Origin: DATBSK01 sp964501785
GTDB taxonomy: Bacteria > Actinomycetota > Acidimicrobiia > IMCC26256 > PALSA-555
Assembly (NCBI GenBank): GCA_964501785.1
Contig: CAZCUD010000003.1
Span: 186,001 to 250,000 of the forward strand
DNA length: 64,000 nt
Direction: 5' to 3'
Part shown: positions 8,818-18,117 of the stretch, in pieces
Numbering within the stretch: the first letter of the stretch is position 1
Layout of the letters: each line of letters opens with the position of its first letter
Position numbers and translations under genes: made by a program
Notes under the pieces: model-generated
Database searches by the model: none
The model's input: the letters and a program-made list of their open reading frames with translations, nothing else
Told to the model about the DNA's origin: nothing

Positions 8818-9594
8818 GTGAAGCCGCGTCCGATCGACGATCAGCAGCAGACGATCGCCGGGTACGTGGTCGCGGTGCTCGCGCCGATCGCGGTGGCGGC
8901 GCTGCTCGTGCCGCTGCGTGACGAGCTCGTCAGCACCAACCTCGCGCTGATCCTCGTGCTGACGGTGGTCGTGGCGGCCGTCGTCGGCGGACGCGGTCCG
9001 GGCGTGGTCGCGGCCGTCGTGGCGACGATCGCCTACGACTTCTTCCTCACGCGTCCGTACCTCTCGTTCACCATCGACAGCGCCGACGACATCGAGACGA
9101 CCTTCATCCTGCTGGTGATCGGCCTCGTGGTCGGCCAGCTCGCCGTGGTCGCGCGCCGCCGGCGCAGCGCGGCCGAGCGCGGGTCGGAGGAGGTCGCCCG
9201 CCTGCACCAGGTCGCGAACCTCGTCGCGGGCGGCGCGCCGATCGACGAGATCGTCGAGCGGGTGACGGCGGAGCTCACCCAGATGCTCGATCTCCGGGAG
9301 TGCGTCTTCCAGGAGCCTCCGTACCCCGACGCCGCCTTCGGCATCGAGCTGCCGCAGGTCGAGCGCAACGGCGCCATCTCGGGCGTCACCACCCACCGCT
9401 ACGTCGGCGGCGGGTTCGCGATTCCCGAAGCGGGCGCCGTGCTCCCGGTGCAGGGTCGCGGCCGCCAGGTCGGTCGGTTCATGCTCGAGCCGGGCGACCC
9501 GCACGGGTCCACCGTCGAGGAGCTGGTCGTCGCGGTCGCACTCGCCGACCAGCTGGGCGCCGCGATCGCGGCCGGCGCGCCGCGCGATCGCTGA
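8818..9594 (+). CDS. KdpD-like DUF4118 membrane protein without a kinase
   Basis: A 258-residue protein. Residues about 15-115 form four hydrophobic segments with 'YDFFLTRPYLSFTI', the signature of the DUF4118 sensor module of KdpD (compare 'NYFFTEPRHTFTV' in the KdpD at 14484). A short coiled segment and a GAF-like region (about 135-250) follow. There is no histidine phosphoacceptor, no ATPase domain, and no N-terminal KdpD/USP domain. It starts with GTG at 8818. Its place directly before kdpF suggests a role in the Kdp response, perhaps as an accessory sensor or a decoy partner for KdpD, but that is inference. It could also be the remnant of a kdpD duplication, although the frame is intact. 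Confidence 0.75.
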   Translation: MKPRPIDDQQQTIAGYVVAVLAPIAVAALLVPLRDELVSTNLALILVLTVVVAAVVGGRGPGVVAAVVATIAYDFFLTRPYLSFTIDSADDIETTFILLVIGLVVGQLAVVARRRRSAAERGSEEVARLHQVANLVAGGAPIDEIVERVTAELTQMLDLRECVFQEPPYPDAAFGIELPQVERNGAISGVTTHRYVGGGFAIPEAGAVLPVQGRGRQVGRFMLEPGDPHGSTVEELVVAVALADQLGAAIAAGAPRDR

Positions 9595-9595
9595 C

Positions 9596-9634
9596 CGTCA
9601 GGACTCCGCGACTCCCCGTCAAGAGGGCGTCAGG
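9596..9634 (+). promoter_or_regulatory. Candidate KdpE operator: spaced CGTCARG direct repeats
   Basis: CGTCAGG (9596), CGTCAAG (9617) and CGTCAGG (9628) lie in the same orientation at spacings of 21 and 11 bases, that is about two helical turns and one. Response regulators of the OmpR/KdpE class typically bind direct repeats of 10-11 bp. The site is 84 bases before the first gene of the kdp operon. This is a pattern-based guess. Confidence 0.3.
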
Positions 9635-9717
9635 CCCTGCCCGCCCCGAAGCACTTGGGCGTACACCGCAAGCGATGGCATGGCCGCCACGCGGAGCGGG
9701 CGAGCAGGAGGAGTGAC

Positions 9718-9882
9718 ATGGCAGACCTCGTCGTGATCGTCGGGGTGGTCGCGTTCGTGGCGATCTGCGTCGCCTACGTCGTGGGATGCGACCGCATCAT
9801 CGGACCGGACACCACGGTCGAGGAGCCCGAGGTCGGCGACGCCGACTCGATCTCGCTCCCGTCGGTCCCGGGGACCGCGTGA
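9718..9882 (+). CDS. Small single-pass membrane protein preceding kdpF
   Basis: 54 residues: one hydrophobic helix (about residues 3-24, 'VVIVGVVAFVAICVAYVVGC') followed by an acidic, helix-breaking tail. The start ATG is placed by a strong AGGAGGAG ribosome site at 9707-9714. Its stop shares one base with the kdpF start (TGATG), so it belongs to the kdp operon. Small hydrophobic reading frames before kdpF are common in actinobacteria, and their function is unknown to me. It may be an accessory peptide of the Kdp complex. Confidence 0.7.
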   Translation: MADLVVIVGVVAFVAICVAYVVGCDRIIGPDTTVEEPEVGDADSISLPSVPGTA

Positions 9883-9971
9883 TGAGCGCCGAGAACATCG
9901 CCGGGCTCGTCATCGCGGTGCTCGTCACCGTGTACCTGGTCGCCGCGCTCCTGGCGCCCGAGAAGTTCTGA
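9882..9971 (+). CDS. kdpF: KdpF, small subunit of the K+-transporting ATPase
   Basis: A 29-residue single-helix peptide ending in '[13 protein letters not shown]', the typical KdpF ending (E. coli: 'LLKPERF'-like). KdpF stabilises the KdpABC complex in the membrane. It starts at ATG 9882-9884, overlapping the preceding stop by one base, and lies 13 bases before kdpA. Confidence 0.92.
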   Translation: MSAENIAGLVIAVLVTVYLVAALLAPEKF

Positions 9972-9984
9972 GGTCCCACTGACC

Positions 9985-11697
9985 ATGACTGCTGCGGGCT
10001 GGGGACAGCTCATCGCCCTCATCGTCGTCATCGGCATCACGGCGCCCCTGCTCGGCCGGTACATCGCCGGTGTCCTGCAAGGTGCGCCGTCTCACCTCGA
10101 CCGCGCGTTCGGCCCGATCGAGCGAGGCATCTACCGCCTGTGCCGGGTCGATCCCACCCGCGAGCAGCGGTGGAACGTCTACGCGCTCTCGGTGCTGGCG
10201 TTCAGCCTGATCTCCTTCCTCCTGCTCTACCTGATCCAGCGCAGCCAGGGCGACCTGCCGTTCAACCCGAACGACGTCGTCAACGTGCACCCTGCGCTCG
10301 CGTTCAACACGGCTACGAGCTTCGTGACGAACACCAACTGGCAGAGCTATGCGCCCGAGACGACGCTCAGCCACCTCACGCAGTCGCTCGGGCTCACGGT
10401 GCAGAACTTCGTCTCTGCGGCCGTGGGCATCGCGGTCATGGCGGCGCTCATCCGTGGCCTCGCGCGCGCCGGCTCGAAGACCATCGGGAACTTCTGGGTC
10501 GATCTCGTGCGAGTCACGCTCCGCATCCTCGTGCCGCTCTCCCTGCTCGTCGCGCTCCTGCTCGTGATCGGCGGCGTCATCCAGAACCTCGACGGCAACG
10601 AGCCCGTCCGGACGATCACCGGCACGGAGCAGGTGATCCCTGGCGGACCGGTCGCCAGCCAGGTCGCGATCAAGCAGCTCGGAACCAACGGCGGCGGGTT
10701 CTTCAACACCAACTCGGCGACGCCGTTCGAGAACGCGACGAGCTTCACCGGCTTCGTCGAGCTCGTCGCCATCCTGCTGATCCCGTTCGCGCTCGCGTTC
10801 ACGTTCGCTCGCATGGTGAAGGACAAGCGCCAGGGTCGGGCGGTGTTCGCCGTCATGTTCGTGATCTGGCTGGCGATGACGCTGGCGGCGGTGTTCCTGG
10901 AGGTCGACGGCAACCCCCGGCTCACCGAGGCCGGCGCGAGCCAGGCCGTCACCGCGACGTCACCCGGGGGGAACCTGGAGGGCAAGGAGATCCGGAACGG
11001 TCCGGTCGGTTCGGCGATCTGGGCCGCGGCGACCACCGGCACGTCCAACGGCTCGGTCAACTCGATGCACGACAGCTACACGCCGCTCGGCGGCGGCGTC
11101 GCGCTGATGCACATGCAGCTCGGCGAGGTGACGCCGGGAGGCGTCGGCGTGGGTCTCAACGGACTGCTGGTCTTCGCCATCCTCGCCGTGTTCATCGCGG
11201 GCCTGATGGTCGGCCGCACGCCCGAGTACCTCGGCAAGAAGATCCAGGCGTCCGAGGTGAAGCTCGTGGCTCTGTACATCCTCGCGATGCCGCTGGCGCT
11301 GCTCGGCTTCCTGGGTGGCGCGATGTTCGTCGACTCGGTGCTCGACGTCACGATCTTCAACCCGGGCCAGCACGGGTTCACCGAGGTGCTGTACGCCTAC
11401 ACGTCGGCGGCCAACAACAACGGGTCGGCGTTCGCGGGCATCACCGCCGACACCCAGTGGATGAACACGACGCTGGGGATCGCGATGGGCGTCGGTCGCT
11501 TCTTCCTCATCATCCCGACCCTCGCGATCGCCGGCTCGCTCGCACGCAAGCAGCGTGTACCGGAAGGTCCGGGCACGTTCCCGACCCACTCACCGCTCTT
11601 CGTGGCGCTCGTGATCGGGGTCATCGTCGTCGTCGGTGCTCTCACGTTCCTGCCCGCGCTCGCGCTCGGGCCGATCGCCGAGCAGCTGGGCATCTAG
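9985..11697 (+). CDS. kdpA: KdpA, potassium-binding channel subunit of Kdp ATPase
   Basis: A 570-residue membrane subunit that binds and conducts K+. It belongs to the superfamily of K+ transporters with four pore loops. Recognisable pore-loop regions are '[19 protein letters not shown]' (first), '[19 protein letters not shown]' (second), the '[11 protein letters not shown]' region (third) and '[13 protein letters not shown]' (fourth). Length and order match E. coli KdpA. It is second in the kdpFABC-DE operon. It ends 20 bases before kdpB, whose ribosome site overlaps this gap. The high-affinity complex is normally induced when K+ is scarce. Confidence 0.97.
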   Translation: MTAAGWGQLIALIVVIGITAPLLGRYIAGVLQGAPSHLDRAFGPIERGIYRLCRVDPTREQRWNVYALSVLAFSLISFLLLYLIQRSQGDLPFNPNDVVNVHPALAFNTATSFVTNTNWQSYAPETTLSHLTQSLGLTVQNFVSAAVGIAVMAALIRGLARAGSKTIGNFWVDLVRVTLRILVPLSLLVALLLVIGGVIQNLDGNEPVRTITGTEQVIPGGPVASQVAIKQLGTNGGGFFNTNSATPFENATSFTGFVELVAILLIPFALAFTFARMVKDKRQGRAVFAVMFVIWLAMTLAAVFLEVDGNPRLTEAGASQAVTATSPGGNLEGKEIRNGPVGSAIWAAATTGTSNGSVNSMHDSYTPLGGGVALMHMQLGEVTPGGVGVGLNGLLVFAILAVFIAGLMVGRTPEYLGKKIQASEVKLVALYILAMPLALLGFLGGAMFVDSVLDVTIFNPGQHGFTEVLYAYTSAANNNGSAFAGITADTQWMNTTLGIAMGVGRFFLIIPTLAIAGSLARKQRVPEGPGTFPTHSPLFVALVIGVIVVVGALTFLPALALGPIAEQLGI

Positions 11698-11717
11698 GCG
11701 GAGAGGAGACACGGCTC

Positions 11718-13790
11718 GTGGCACGCAAGAAGTCCCTGTTCCAGTGGTCGATCGTCAGGCGAGCGGTCTGGGAGAGCTTCCTCAAGCTCAACCCGCGCAC
11801 GTTGATGCGGAACCCCGTCATGTTCGTGGTGGAGGTCGGCAGCCTCTTCACGACCGTCATCTTCTTCCGCGACCTCGGGAGCTCGTCGTCCGAGGAGAAC
11901 GTCTTCGCCGGGCTCGTGGCGGCGTTCCTCTGGTTCACGGTCCTGTTCGCGAACTTCGCCGAGGCGATCGCCGAGGGTCGGGGCAAGGCGCAGGCCGAGA
12001 CGTTGCGGCGCACCCGCACCGAGACGGTCGCGCACCGCCGCACGGGGACCGGCGCGCTCGTGGACGTGTCGGGCAGCGAGCTCCAGGTCGACGACGTCGT
12101 GGTCGTCAGCGCCGGTGACGTCATCCCGAGCGACGGCGACGTGATCGAAGGGATCGCGTCGGTCGACGAGTCGGCCATCACCGGTGAGTCGGCGCCCGTC
12201 ATCCGCGAGGCCGGCGGCGATCGCTCCGCGGTCACCGGCGGGACGCGGGTGCTGTCCGACCAGATCGTGGTGCGGATCACTGCCAAGCCGGGCGAGACCT
12301 TCATCGACCGGATGATCGCCCTCGTCGAGGGAACCAGCCGCCAGAAGACGCCGAACGAGATCGCGCTCAACATCCTGCTGGCCGGGCTCACGATCATCTT
12401 CATGATCGCGACCGTCTCGCTCCAGCCCTTCGCGATCTTCGCCGATGCCGAGCAGTCGGTCATCGTCCTGGTCGCGCTGCTGGTGTGCCTGATCCCCACC
12501 ACGATCGGCGCACTGCTGTCCGCGATCGGCATCGCCGGCATGGACCGCATGGTGCAGCGCAACGTGCTCGCGATGAGCGGCCGTGCCGTCGAGGCGGCGG
12601 GCGACTGCGCCACGCTGCTGCTCGACAAGACCGGCACGATCACCTTCGGTGCCCGACAGGCAGACGCATTCGTTCCCGCCGGCGGTGTCGAAGAGGACGC
12701 GCTCGCCGACGCGGCGCAGCTCTCGAGCCTCGCCGACGAGACGCCCGAGGGCCGCTCGATCGTCGTGCTCGCGAAGGAGCGCTACGGGATCCGCGAGCGC
12801 CAGCTCCAGGGCGCGACGCTCGTCCCGTTCACCGCGGAGACCCGGATGAGCGGCGTCGACCTCGACGACGGCCGTCAGATCCGCAAGGGCGCGGCCGACT
12901 CCGTCCGCCGTTGGGTGGAAGAGCAGGGAGGCTCGGTCCCGAGCGAGATCGGTGACGCCGTCGACTCCATCTCGGGCCAGGGTGGCACTCCGCTCGTCGT
13001 GGCCGAGGTGGCGCCGGCGCGCGCGAGCGGCAGCCCCCCGGCTCCGCGCGCGCTGGGCGTGGTCTACCTGAAGGACATCGTGAAGCCCGGGATCGCGGAT
13101 CGCTTCGCCGACCTGCGACGCATGGGCATCCGCACGGTGATGATCACCGGCGACAACCCGCGCACGGCCGCGATGATCGCGCAGGAGGCGGGTGTCGACG
13201 ACTTCCTCGCCGAGGCGACGCCGGAGGACAAGATGCGGCTGATCCGAAGCGAGCAAGAGGGCGGGCACCTGGTCGCGATGACCGGTGACGGCACCAACGA
13301 CGCCCCCGCGCTCGCGCAGGCCGACGTCGCCGTGGCCATGAACACCGGCACGCAGGCCGCGAAGGAGGCCGGCAACATGGTCGACCTCGACTCCGACCCG
13401 ACGAAGCTCATCGACATCGTCGAGATCGGCAAGCAGCTGCTCATCACGCGCGGCTCGCTCACGACGTTCTCGATCGCGAACGACGTCGCGAAGTACTTCG
13501 CCATCATCCCGGCGATGTTCGCCGGGTTCGGCGCCGTCGCAGTGCTCGACGACCTCAACGTCATGGGGCTCGAGTCGCCGCGCTCGGCGATCCTGTCGGC
13601 GGTGATCTTCAACGCGCTGATCATCGTGGCGCTCATCCCACTCGCGCTGCGCGGCGTCAAGTTCCGCCCGTCGAGCGCGACGGCACTGCTGCGACGGAAC
13701 CTGCTCATCTACGGCGCCGGCGGGATCGTGGCGCCCTTCATCGGCATCAAGCTCATCGACCTGGTGGTCGGTGGACTGGGAGTGGTGTGA
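11718..13790 (+). CDS. kdpB: KdpB, catalytic P-type ATPase subunit of Kdp
   Basis: 690 residues. The start is GTG 11718 (protein begins [11 protein letters not shown]), just after GGAGAGGAG; the frame is open far upstream but that part is a shadow of kdpA. P-type ATPase landmarks are TGES at 155-158 (actuator), DKTGT at 303-307 (the phosphorylated Asp303) and GDGTND at 523-528. Ser158 corresponds to the TGES serine whose phosphorylation shuts down E. coli KdpB at high K+, so that control could exist here. It couples ATP hydrolysis to K+ transport through KdpA. Confidence 0.97.
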   Translation: MARKKSLFQWSIVRRAVWESFLKLNPRTLMRNPVMFVVEVGSLFTTVIFFRDLGSSSSEENVFAGLVAAFLWFTVLFANFAEAIAEGRGKAQAETLRRTRTETVAHRRTGTGALVDVSGSELQVDDVVVVSAGDVIPSDGDVIEGIASVDESAITGESAPVIREAGGDRSAVTGGTRVLSDQIVVRITAKPGETFIDRMIALVEGTSRQKTPNEIALNILLAGLTIIFMIATVSLQPFAIFADAEQSVIVLVALLVCLIPTTIGALLSAIGIAGMDRMVQRNVLAMSGRAVEAAGDCATLLLDKTGTITFGARQADAFVPAGGVEEDALADAAQLSSLADETPEGRSIVVLAKERYGIRERQLQGATLVPFTAETRMSGVDLDDGRQIRKGAADSVRRWVEEQGGSVPSEIGDAVDSISGQGGTPLVVAEVAPARASGSPPAPRALGVVYLKDIVKPGIADRFADLRRMGIRTVMITGDNPRTAAMIAQEAGVDDFLAEATPEDKMRLIRSEQEGGHLVAMTGDGTNDAPALAQADVAVAMNTGTQAAKEAGNMVDLDSDPTKLIDIVEIGKQLLITRGSLTTFSIANDVAKYFAIIPAMFAGFGAVAVLDDLNVMGLESPRSAILSAVIFNALIIVALIPLALRGVKFRPSSATALLRRNLLIYGAGGIVAPFIGIKLIDLVVGGLGVV

Positions 13791-13792
13791 CC

Positions 13793-14449
13793 ATGCGTCG
13801 ACAGCTCGGCCCCGCGGTCGTCATGGCGCTGATCATGACGGTCATCACCGGCCTCGTGTACACGTTCGCCTTCACCGGCGTCGCCCAGCTCGTCTTCCCG
13901 GCCAAGGCCGACGGTTCGACGGTCGCGGTCGACGGCGAAGCGGTCGGTTCGGAGTACATCGGTCAGGCGTTCGTCGACGAGGACGGCGAGCCGCTGCGCG
14001 AGTACTTCCAGACCCGTCCCTCGTACGCGACCACCGGCTCCGAGGCCGGGTACGACCCGACCCTCAGCCTCGGCTCGAACCTCGGGCCGACGAACCCGTG
14101 CTTCGTCCCCGACCCGAAGGAGCCGTGCCTCGACGACGCGGGCACGGAGATCCCACCGGTCGTCGTGCAGCGCGTGCGCGACTACCGCGAGCTGAACGGG
14201 CTCCCGGCGAACCGCTCCGTCCCCGTCGACGCGGTGACGGCCTCGGCCTCCGGGCTCGACCCGCACATCTCGGTGGCGAACGCCCGTCTGCAGGTCACGC
14301 GGGTCGCCGACGAGCGTGGGCTGTCGGTGGAGCGAGTGCGTGAGCTGATCGACGAGAGTACCGACGGACGGTTCATCGGCTTCATCGGCGAGAAGGGCGT
14401 GAACGTCCTGAAGCTCAACATCGCCCTCGACGAGGAGAAGGGCGCGTGA
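13793..14449 (+). CDS. kdpC: KdpC, assembly/affinity subunit of Kdp ATPase
   Basis: 218 residues with one N-terminal helix ('VVMALIMTVITGLVYTFAF') and a periplasmic-side domain that ends with the KdpC core 'DPHISVANARLQVTRVADERGLS...VNVLKLNIALDEE'. The ATG at 13793 is favoured because GGGAG (13778-13782) is correctly spaced. A GTG at 13787 overlapping the kdpB stop is the alternative (220 residues). There is an insertion around residues 95-120 ('FVPDPKEPCLDDAGTEIPP') with two cysteines, which could form a disulfide outside the membrane; shorter KdpCs lack it. Confidence 0.95.
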   Translation: MRRQLGPAVVMALIMTVITGLVYTFAFTGVAQLVFPAKADGSTVAVDGEAVGSEYIGQAFVDEDGEPLREYFQTRPSYATTGSEAGYDPTLSLGSNLGPTNPCFVPDPKEPCLDDAGTEIPPVVVQRVRDYRELNGLPANRSVPVDAVTASASGLDPHISVANARLQVTRVADERGLSVERVRELIDESTDGRFIGFIGEKGVNVLKLNIALDEEKGA

Positions 14450-14483
14450 GCCGATGACACGTCGCGCTCCTTAGGCTGGTCCG

Positions 14484-16994
14484 ATGGCGCGGGGCAACCA
14501 CCGCATCTACCTGGGCGCGGCGCCGGGCGTGGGGAAGACGTACGCGATGCTCAACGAGGGATACCGGGCCAAGGCGCGCGGCGCCGATGTGGTCGTCGGG
14601 GTCTTCGAGACGCACGGCCGACCGAGCACCGCCGCACAGGTTCGTGACCTCGAGGTCGTCCCGCGCAAGAAGGTCGAGTACCGGGGCTCGACGTTCGAGG
14701 ACATGGACGTCGACGCGATCCTCGCCCGCAGGCCCGAACGTGCGCTCGTCGACGAGCTCGCGCACACGAACCTCCCCGGCTCGCGGAACGAGAAGCGCTG
14801 GCAGGACGTCGAAGAGCTGCTCGACGCCGGGATCGACGTGATCTCGACGGTCAACATCCAGCACCTCGAGTCGGTGAACGACGTCGTCGAGCGCATCACG
14901 GGCGTCAAGCAGCAGGAGACCATCCCCGACGCGGTCGTGCGACGCGCCGACCAGGTCGAGCTCGTCGACATGACGCCCGAGGCCCTCCGGCGCCGCATGG
15001 CGCACGGCAACATCTATCCCGCCGAGCGCGTCGACGCGTCGCTGGCGAACTACTTCCGCCTCGGGAACCTCGCCGCCCTCCGCGAGCTCGCGCTCCTCTG
15101 GGTGGCCGACCGGGTCGAGGAGAACCTCCAGCAGTACCTCGAGGACCACGGGATCCAGGCGCCGTGGGAGACACGTGAGCGCGTCGTCGTCGCGCTCACC
15201 GGCGCTCCCGGCGGCGACGTCCTCATCCGACGAGCGGCGCGCATGGCGCACCGACGCCAGGGGGATCTCGTCGGAGTGCACGTGCGCCCCACCGACGGCC
15301 TGGCCGAGCGCTCACCCGCCCTGCTCGAGAAGCACCGCCAGGTGCTCACGGATCTCGGCGGCACCTACCAGGAGATCGCGGCGAGCGACGTCGGTGAGGC
15401 GCTCGTCAACGTCGCGAAGGCCGAGCGCGCCACCCAGATCGTGCTGGGCGCGAGCCGCCAGCCGTGGTGGGTGCACGTGATCCGGGGCTCGGTGGTCACC
15501 AAGGTCCTGCGCGCGGCCGACTCGATCGACGTGCACGTGATCTCCACCGACGAGACCGAGGAGCCGTTCGACGCGGGCGGGCTCGTCCGCCGCCGACTCT
15601 CCGCGATCTCGCGACGCCGGCAGGCGCTCGGGATCCTCCTCGCCATGGTCGCGCTCCCGCTCGTCACGGTGGTGCTCGACCTGCTGCGCGAGCAGCTCAG
15701 CTTGCCCAGCGTGCTGCTCGTCTACCTCGTCGTCGTCGTGGGGGTCGCTGCGGTCGGCGGCTTCCTGCCCGCGCTCGCGGCCGCGGTCGGCGCGTTCCTC
15801 TGCGCGAACTACTTCTTCACGGAGCCGCGGCACACGTTCACCGTGGCCCAGGACGACAACCTCGTCGCGCTCGTCGCCTTCGTCGTGGTCGCGGGCGTCG
15901 TCGGCGGACTCGTGAGTCGAGCGGCGCGTCGGCGAGCCGAGGCGGCCCGAGCCCAGGCCGAGGCCGAGACGCTCGCCCGACTGAGCGGCACGCTGCTGAG
16001 CGAGCAAGATCCCGTGCCCGCGCTGATGGCGGGCCTGCGCGACGCGTTCGGGTGTGCGTCCGTCGCGGTCCTGCGGCACGAGGGCGACGGCTGGAGGGTC
16101 GAGAGCTGCGCCGGAGAGCCCGTTCCTCAGCGGCCCGAAGACGCGCAGGTGAGCGTGCCGCTCGATGCCGACACGACGCTCGCGATCTCCGGCCCCGGCA
16201 TCGACGACACCGACATGCACACGTTGCCGGCGTTCGCCGGCCAGCTGGCGCTCGCGGTCGAACGACGACGCCTGCGAGCGGAGGCGGCTGCCGCGGAGGG
16301 CCTCGCCGAGGCGAACGAGCTGCGGACCGCGCTGCTCGCGGCGGTGTCCCACGACCTGCGCACCCCGCTCGCGTCGATCAAGGCCTCGGCCACGAGCCTG
16401 CTCCAGCCCGACGTCGACCTCGCCGAACCCGCGCGGCACGAGCTGCTCCGTGCCATCGACGAGGAGACGGACCGGCTCGACAACCTGGTCGGCAACCTGC
16501 TCGACATGAGCCGCCTCCAGACCGGCGCGCTCGAGCTGGTGTGGCGCGACGTCGGCTTCGACGAGATCGTCCCGGGCGCGCTCGCCGGTCTCGGTGACCT
16601 CGACGAGCGACTGCTCGTCGATGTGCCCGAGACGCTGCCGCGGGTCCGCGCCGACGTCACCCTGCTGGAGCGCGCGGTCGCGAACGTCGTCGCGAACGCG
16701 CTCCAGGCGTCGCCCACCGACAGACCGGTCCGGATCTTCGCCGGCGAGACGATGGGGCGCGTCGAGCTGACCGTCGCCGACGAAGGTCCCGGCATCCCTC
16801 GCGACAAGCGGGAAGACGTGTTCCAGCCGTTCCAACGGCTCGGCGACAAGACGCACGGTGACGGGGTCGGCCTCGGCCTCGCGGTCGCTCGGGGCTTCGT
16901 CGAAGCGATGGACGGTGTCCTCACGATCGAGGACACGCCTGGTGGTGGCACCTCGATGGTGATCAGCCTCCCGGTCTCCCCGGACCGGCGATGA
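14484..16994 (+). CDS. kdpD: KdpD, osmosensitive potassium sensor histidine kinase
   Basis: 836 residues. The N-terminal KdpD domain has Walker A GAAPGVGKT (11-19) and the 'DELAHTN' box. A universal-stress-like domain follows (about 230-350). Next come four hydrophobic segments of DUF4118 (about 390-480) and a GAF-like region. The kinase core has phosphoacceptor His623 in 'VSHDLRTPL', the N box 'NVVANALQAS', and the G boxes 'DEGPGIP' and 'GVGLGLAVARGF'. I do not see the SxS...FTAxY c-di-AMP motif known from staphylococcal KdpD. TAGGCT at 14472-14477 lies only six bases before the ATG, suggesting a leaderless internal promoter. The stop overlaps the kdpE start by four bases (ATGA). Confidence 0.97.
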   Translation: MARGNHRIYLGAAPGVGKTYAMLNEGYRAKARGADVVVGVFETHGRPSTAAQVRDLEVVPRKKVEYRGSTFEDMDVDAILARRPERALVDELAHTNLPGSRNEKRWQDVEELLDAGIDVISTVNIQHLESVNDVVERITGVKQQETIPDAVVRRADQVELVDMTPEALRRRMAHGNIYPAERVDASLANYFRLGNLAALRELALLWVADRVEENLQQYLEDHGIQAPWETRERVVVALTGAPGGDVLIRRAARMAHRRQGDLVGVHVRPTDGLAERSPALLEKHRQVLTDLGGTYQEIAASDVGEALVNVAKAERATQIVLGASRQPWWVHVIRGSVVTKVLRAADSIDVHVISTDETEEPFDAGGLVRRRLSAISRRRQALGILLAMVALPLVTVVLDLLREQLSLPSVLLVYLVVVVGVAAVGGFLPALAAAVGAFLCANYFFTEPRHTFTVAQDDNLVALVAFVVVAGVVGGLVSRAARRRAEAARAQAEAETLARLSGTLLSEQDPVPALMAGLRDAFGCASVAVLRHEGDGWRVESCAGEPVPQRPEDAQVSVPLDADTTLAISGPGIDDTDMHTLPAFAGQLALAVERRRLRAEAAAAEGLAEANELRTALLAAVSHDLRTPLASIKASATSLLQPDVDLAEPARHELLRAIDEETDRLDNLVGNLLDMSRLQTGALELVWRDVGFDEIVPGALAGLGDLDERLLVDVPETLPRVRADVTLLERAVANVVANALQASPTDRPVRIFAGETMGRVELTVADEGPGIPRDKREDVFQPFQRLGDKTHGDGVGLGLAVARGFVEAMDGVLTIEDTPGGGTSMVISLPVSPDRR

Positions 16995-17683
16995 GCGAGA
17001 CGGCGCGCGTCCTGGTCGTCGACGACGAGCCGCAGATCCGTCGCGCGCTGTCGATCAACCTGCGAGCCCGCGGCTACCTGGTCGACCTCGCCGAGACGGG
17101 CGAGCAGGCCCTCGAGCTCGCGGCCCGGCACCACCCCGACGTCGTCGTGCTCGACCTCGGCCTGCCGGGCATCAGCGGGATCGAGGTGATCGAAGGACTG
17201 CGGGGTTGGACCCGGGTGCCGATCATCGTCCTGTCGGTGCGTGAGTCCGAGGCTGCGAAGGTCGTCGCGCTCGAGACCGGCGCCGACGACTACGTCACCA
17301 AGCCGTTCGGGATGGACGAGCTCGTGGCGCGCCTTCGCGCCGCGCTGCGCCGGGCCGCGCCGGCCGAGGAGTCGGCCGTCGTCGAGACGCCCGACTTCAC
17401 GATCGACCTCGCGGCGAAGCGGGTGACCCGCGGAGACGACGAGGTGCGGCTCACCCCGACCGAGTGGCACCTCGTGGAGGTGCTGGTGCGCAACGCCGGC
17501 AAGCTCGTGGGCCAGACCCAGCTCCTCCAGGAGGTGTGGGGCCCCGAGTACCACGACGAAACCAACTACCTGCGCGTGTTCATGGCCCAGGTCCGCCGCA
17601 AGCTCGAGCCGCAGCCGAGCGCCCCCAAGTACTTCATCACTGAGCCAGGAATGGGCTACCGCTTCGAAGCACCCGCGCGATGA
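16991..17683 (+). CDS. kdpE: KdpE, OmpR-family response regulator of kdp
   Basis: 230 residues. The receiver domain (1-120) has acidic pair D11/D12, phosphoacceptor D55 and Lys104 in 'TKPFG'. The winged-helix DNA-binding domain (about 130-228) ends with 'YFITEPGMGYRFEAP'. It is co-translated with kdpD through an ATGA overlap. It is expected to activate kdpFABC on phosphorylation; a possible binding site of spaced CGTCARG repeats lies at 9596-9634. It is followed by 434 gene-free bases filled with repeats. Confidence 0.97.
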   Translation: MSETARVLVVDDEPQIRRALSINLRARGYLVDLAETGEQALELAARHHPDVVVLDLGLPGISGIEVIEGLRGWTRVPIIVLSVRESEAAKVVALETGADDYVTKPFGMDELVARLRAALRRAAPAEESAVVETPDFTIDLAAKRVTRGDDEVRLTPTEWHLVEVLVRNAGKLVGQTQLLQEVWGPEYHDETNYLRVFMAQVRRKLEPQPSAPKYFITEPGMGYRFEAPAR

Positions 17684-17731
17684 CCGCGGCTCGGAGCACG
17701 GGGACGCGGCGCTCAGCTCGACCTCACGGCT

Positions 17732-17783
17732 CCGAGCCCCTGCTCCCTCACTTCGTTCGGTCGGGCCTTCGGCCCGGGTCTCG
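17732..17783 (+). repeat. Dispersed hairpin repeat, family A, copy 3
   Basis: Same opening (CCGAGCCCCTGCTCCCTC) and closing (CCGGGTCTCG) as 354-412. The central stem is CGGGC-CTTCG-GCCCG, against CGGGT-CTTCG-ACCCG in copy 1: both sides of one base pair have changed together. It lies 48 bases after kdpE, in a convergent gap with dedA, so a terminator role is plausible. Confidence 0.7.
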
Positions 17784-17871
17784 GCGCCTACGGCCGAACT
17801 GCTTCGCGACGCCTCCCCGTGTTCCGAGCCGCTGCGTCACGCGGTCCCACTCGCGCTGGAACGGTCCGCAT

Positions 17872-18084
17872 GACGCGAGTCGGGTCCCGCGCGGGTGTGC
17901 ACCGGGGCGCCTCACCGGCGTTTTGGCGTCAGTACACCGCGCTGAGAGCGGTCTCCTGACGCCAAAACGATTGGGGGGACGCGAGTCGGGTCCCGCGCGG
18001 GCGTGCACCGGGGCGCCTCACCGGCGTTCTGGCGTCAGTACACCGCGCTGAGAGCGGTCTCCTGACGCCAAAACGATGTGGGGG
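17872..18084 (+). repeat. Tandem 106-bp palindromic repeat, family C, copies 2 and 3
   Basis: Two near-identical units with a period of 106 bases. Each has a GC-rich lead-in and a 14-bp stem: arms at 17919-17932/17956-17969 and at 18025-18038/18062-18075 (CGTTTTGGCGTCAG with CTGACGCCAAAACG; the third copy has one change in the left arm). A third dispersed copy lies at 8677-8727. With copy A at 17732 this fills the gene-free stretch 17684-18117 between the convergent kdpE and dedA genes. Confidence 0.8.
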
Positions 18085-18117
18085 ACGCGAGGTGTGCGTC
18101 CGCCGTGGTGGGCGGGG

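Noticed and set aside
15180..15560. c-di-AMP binding motif in the KdpD universal-stress domain
   Set aside because: The SxS...FTAxY arrangement known from Staphylococcus is not present in this segment.
17872..18084. CRISPR array suggested by regular repeats
   Set aside because: Only two units of 106 bases that are nearly identical throughout, with no spacers. It is a tandem duplication of a palindromic element.
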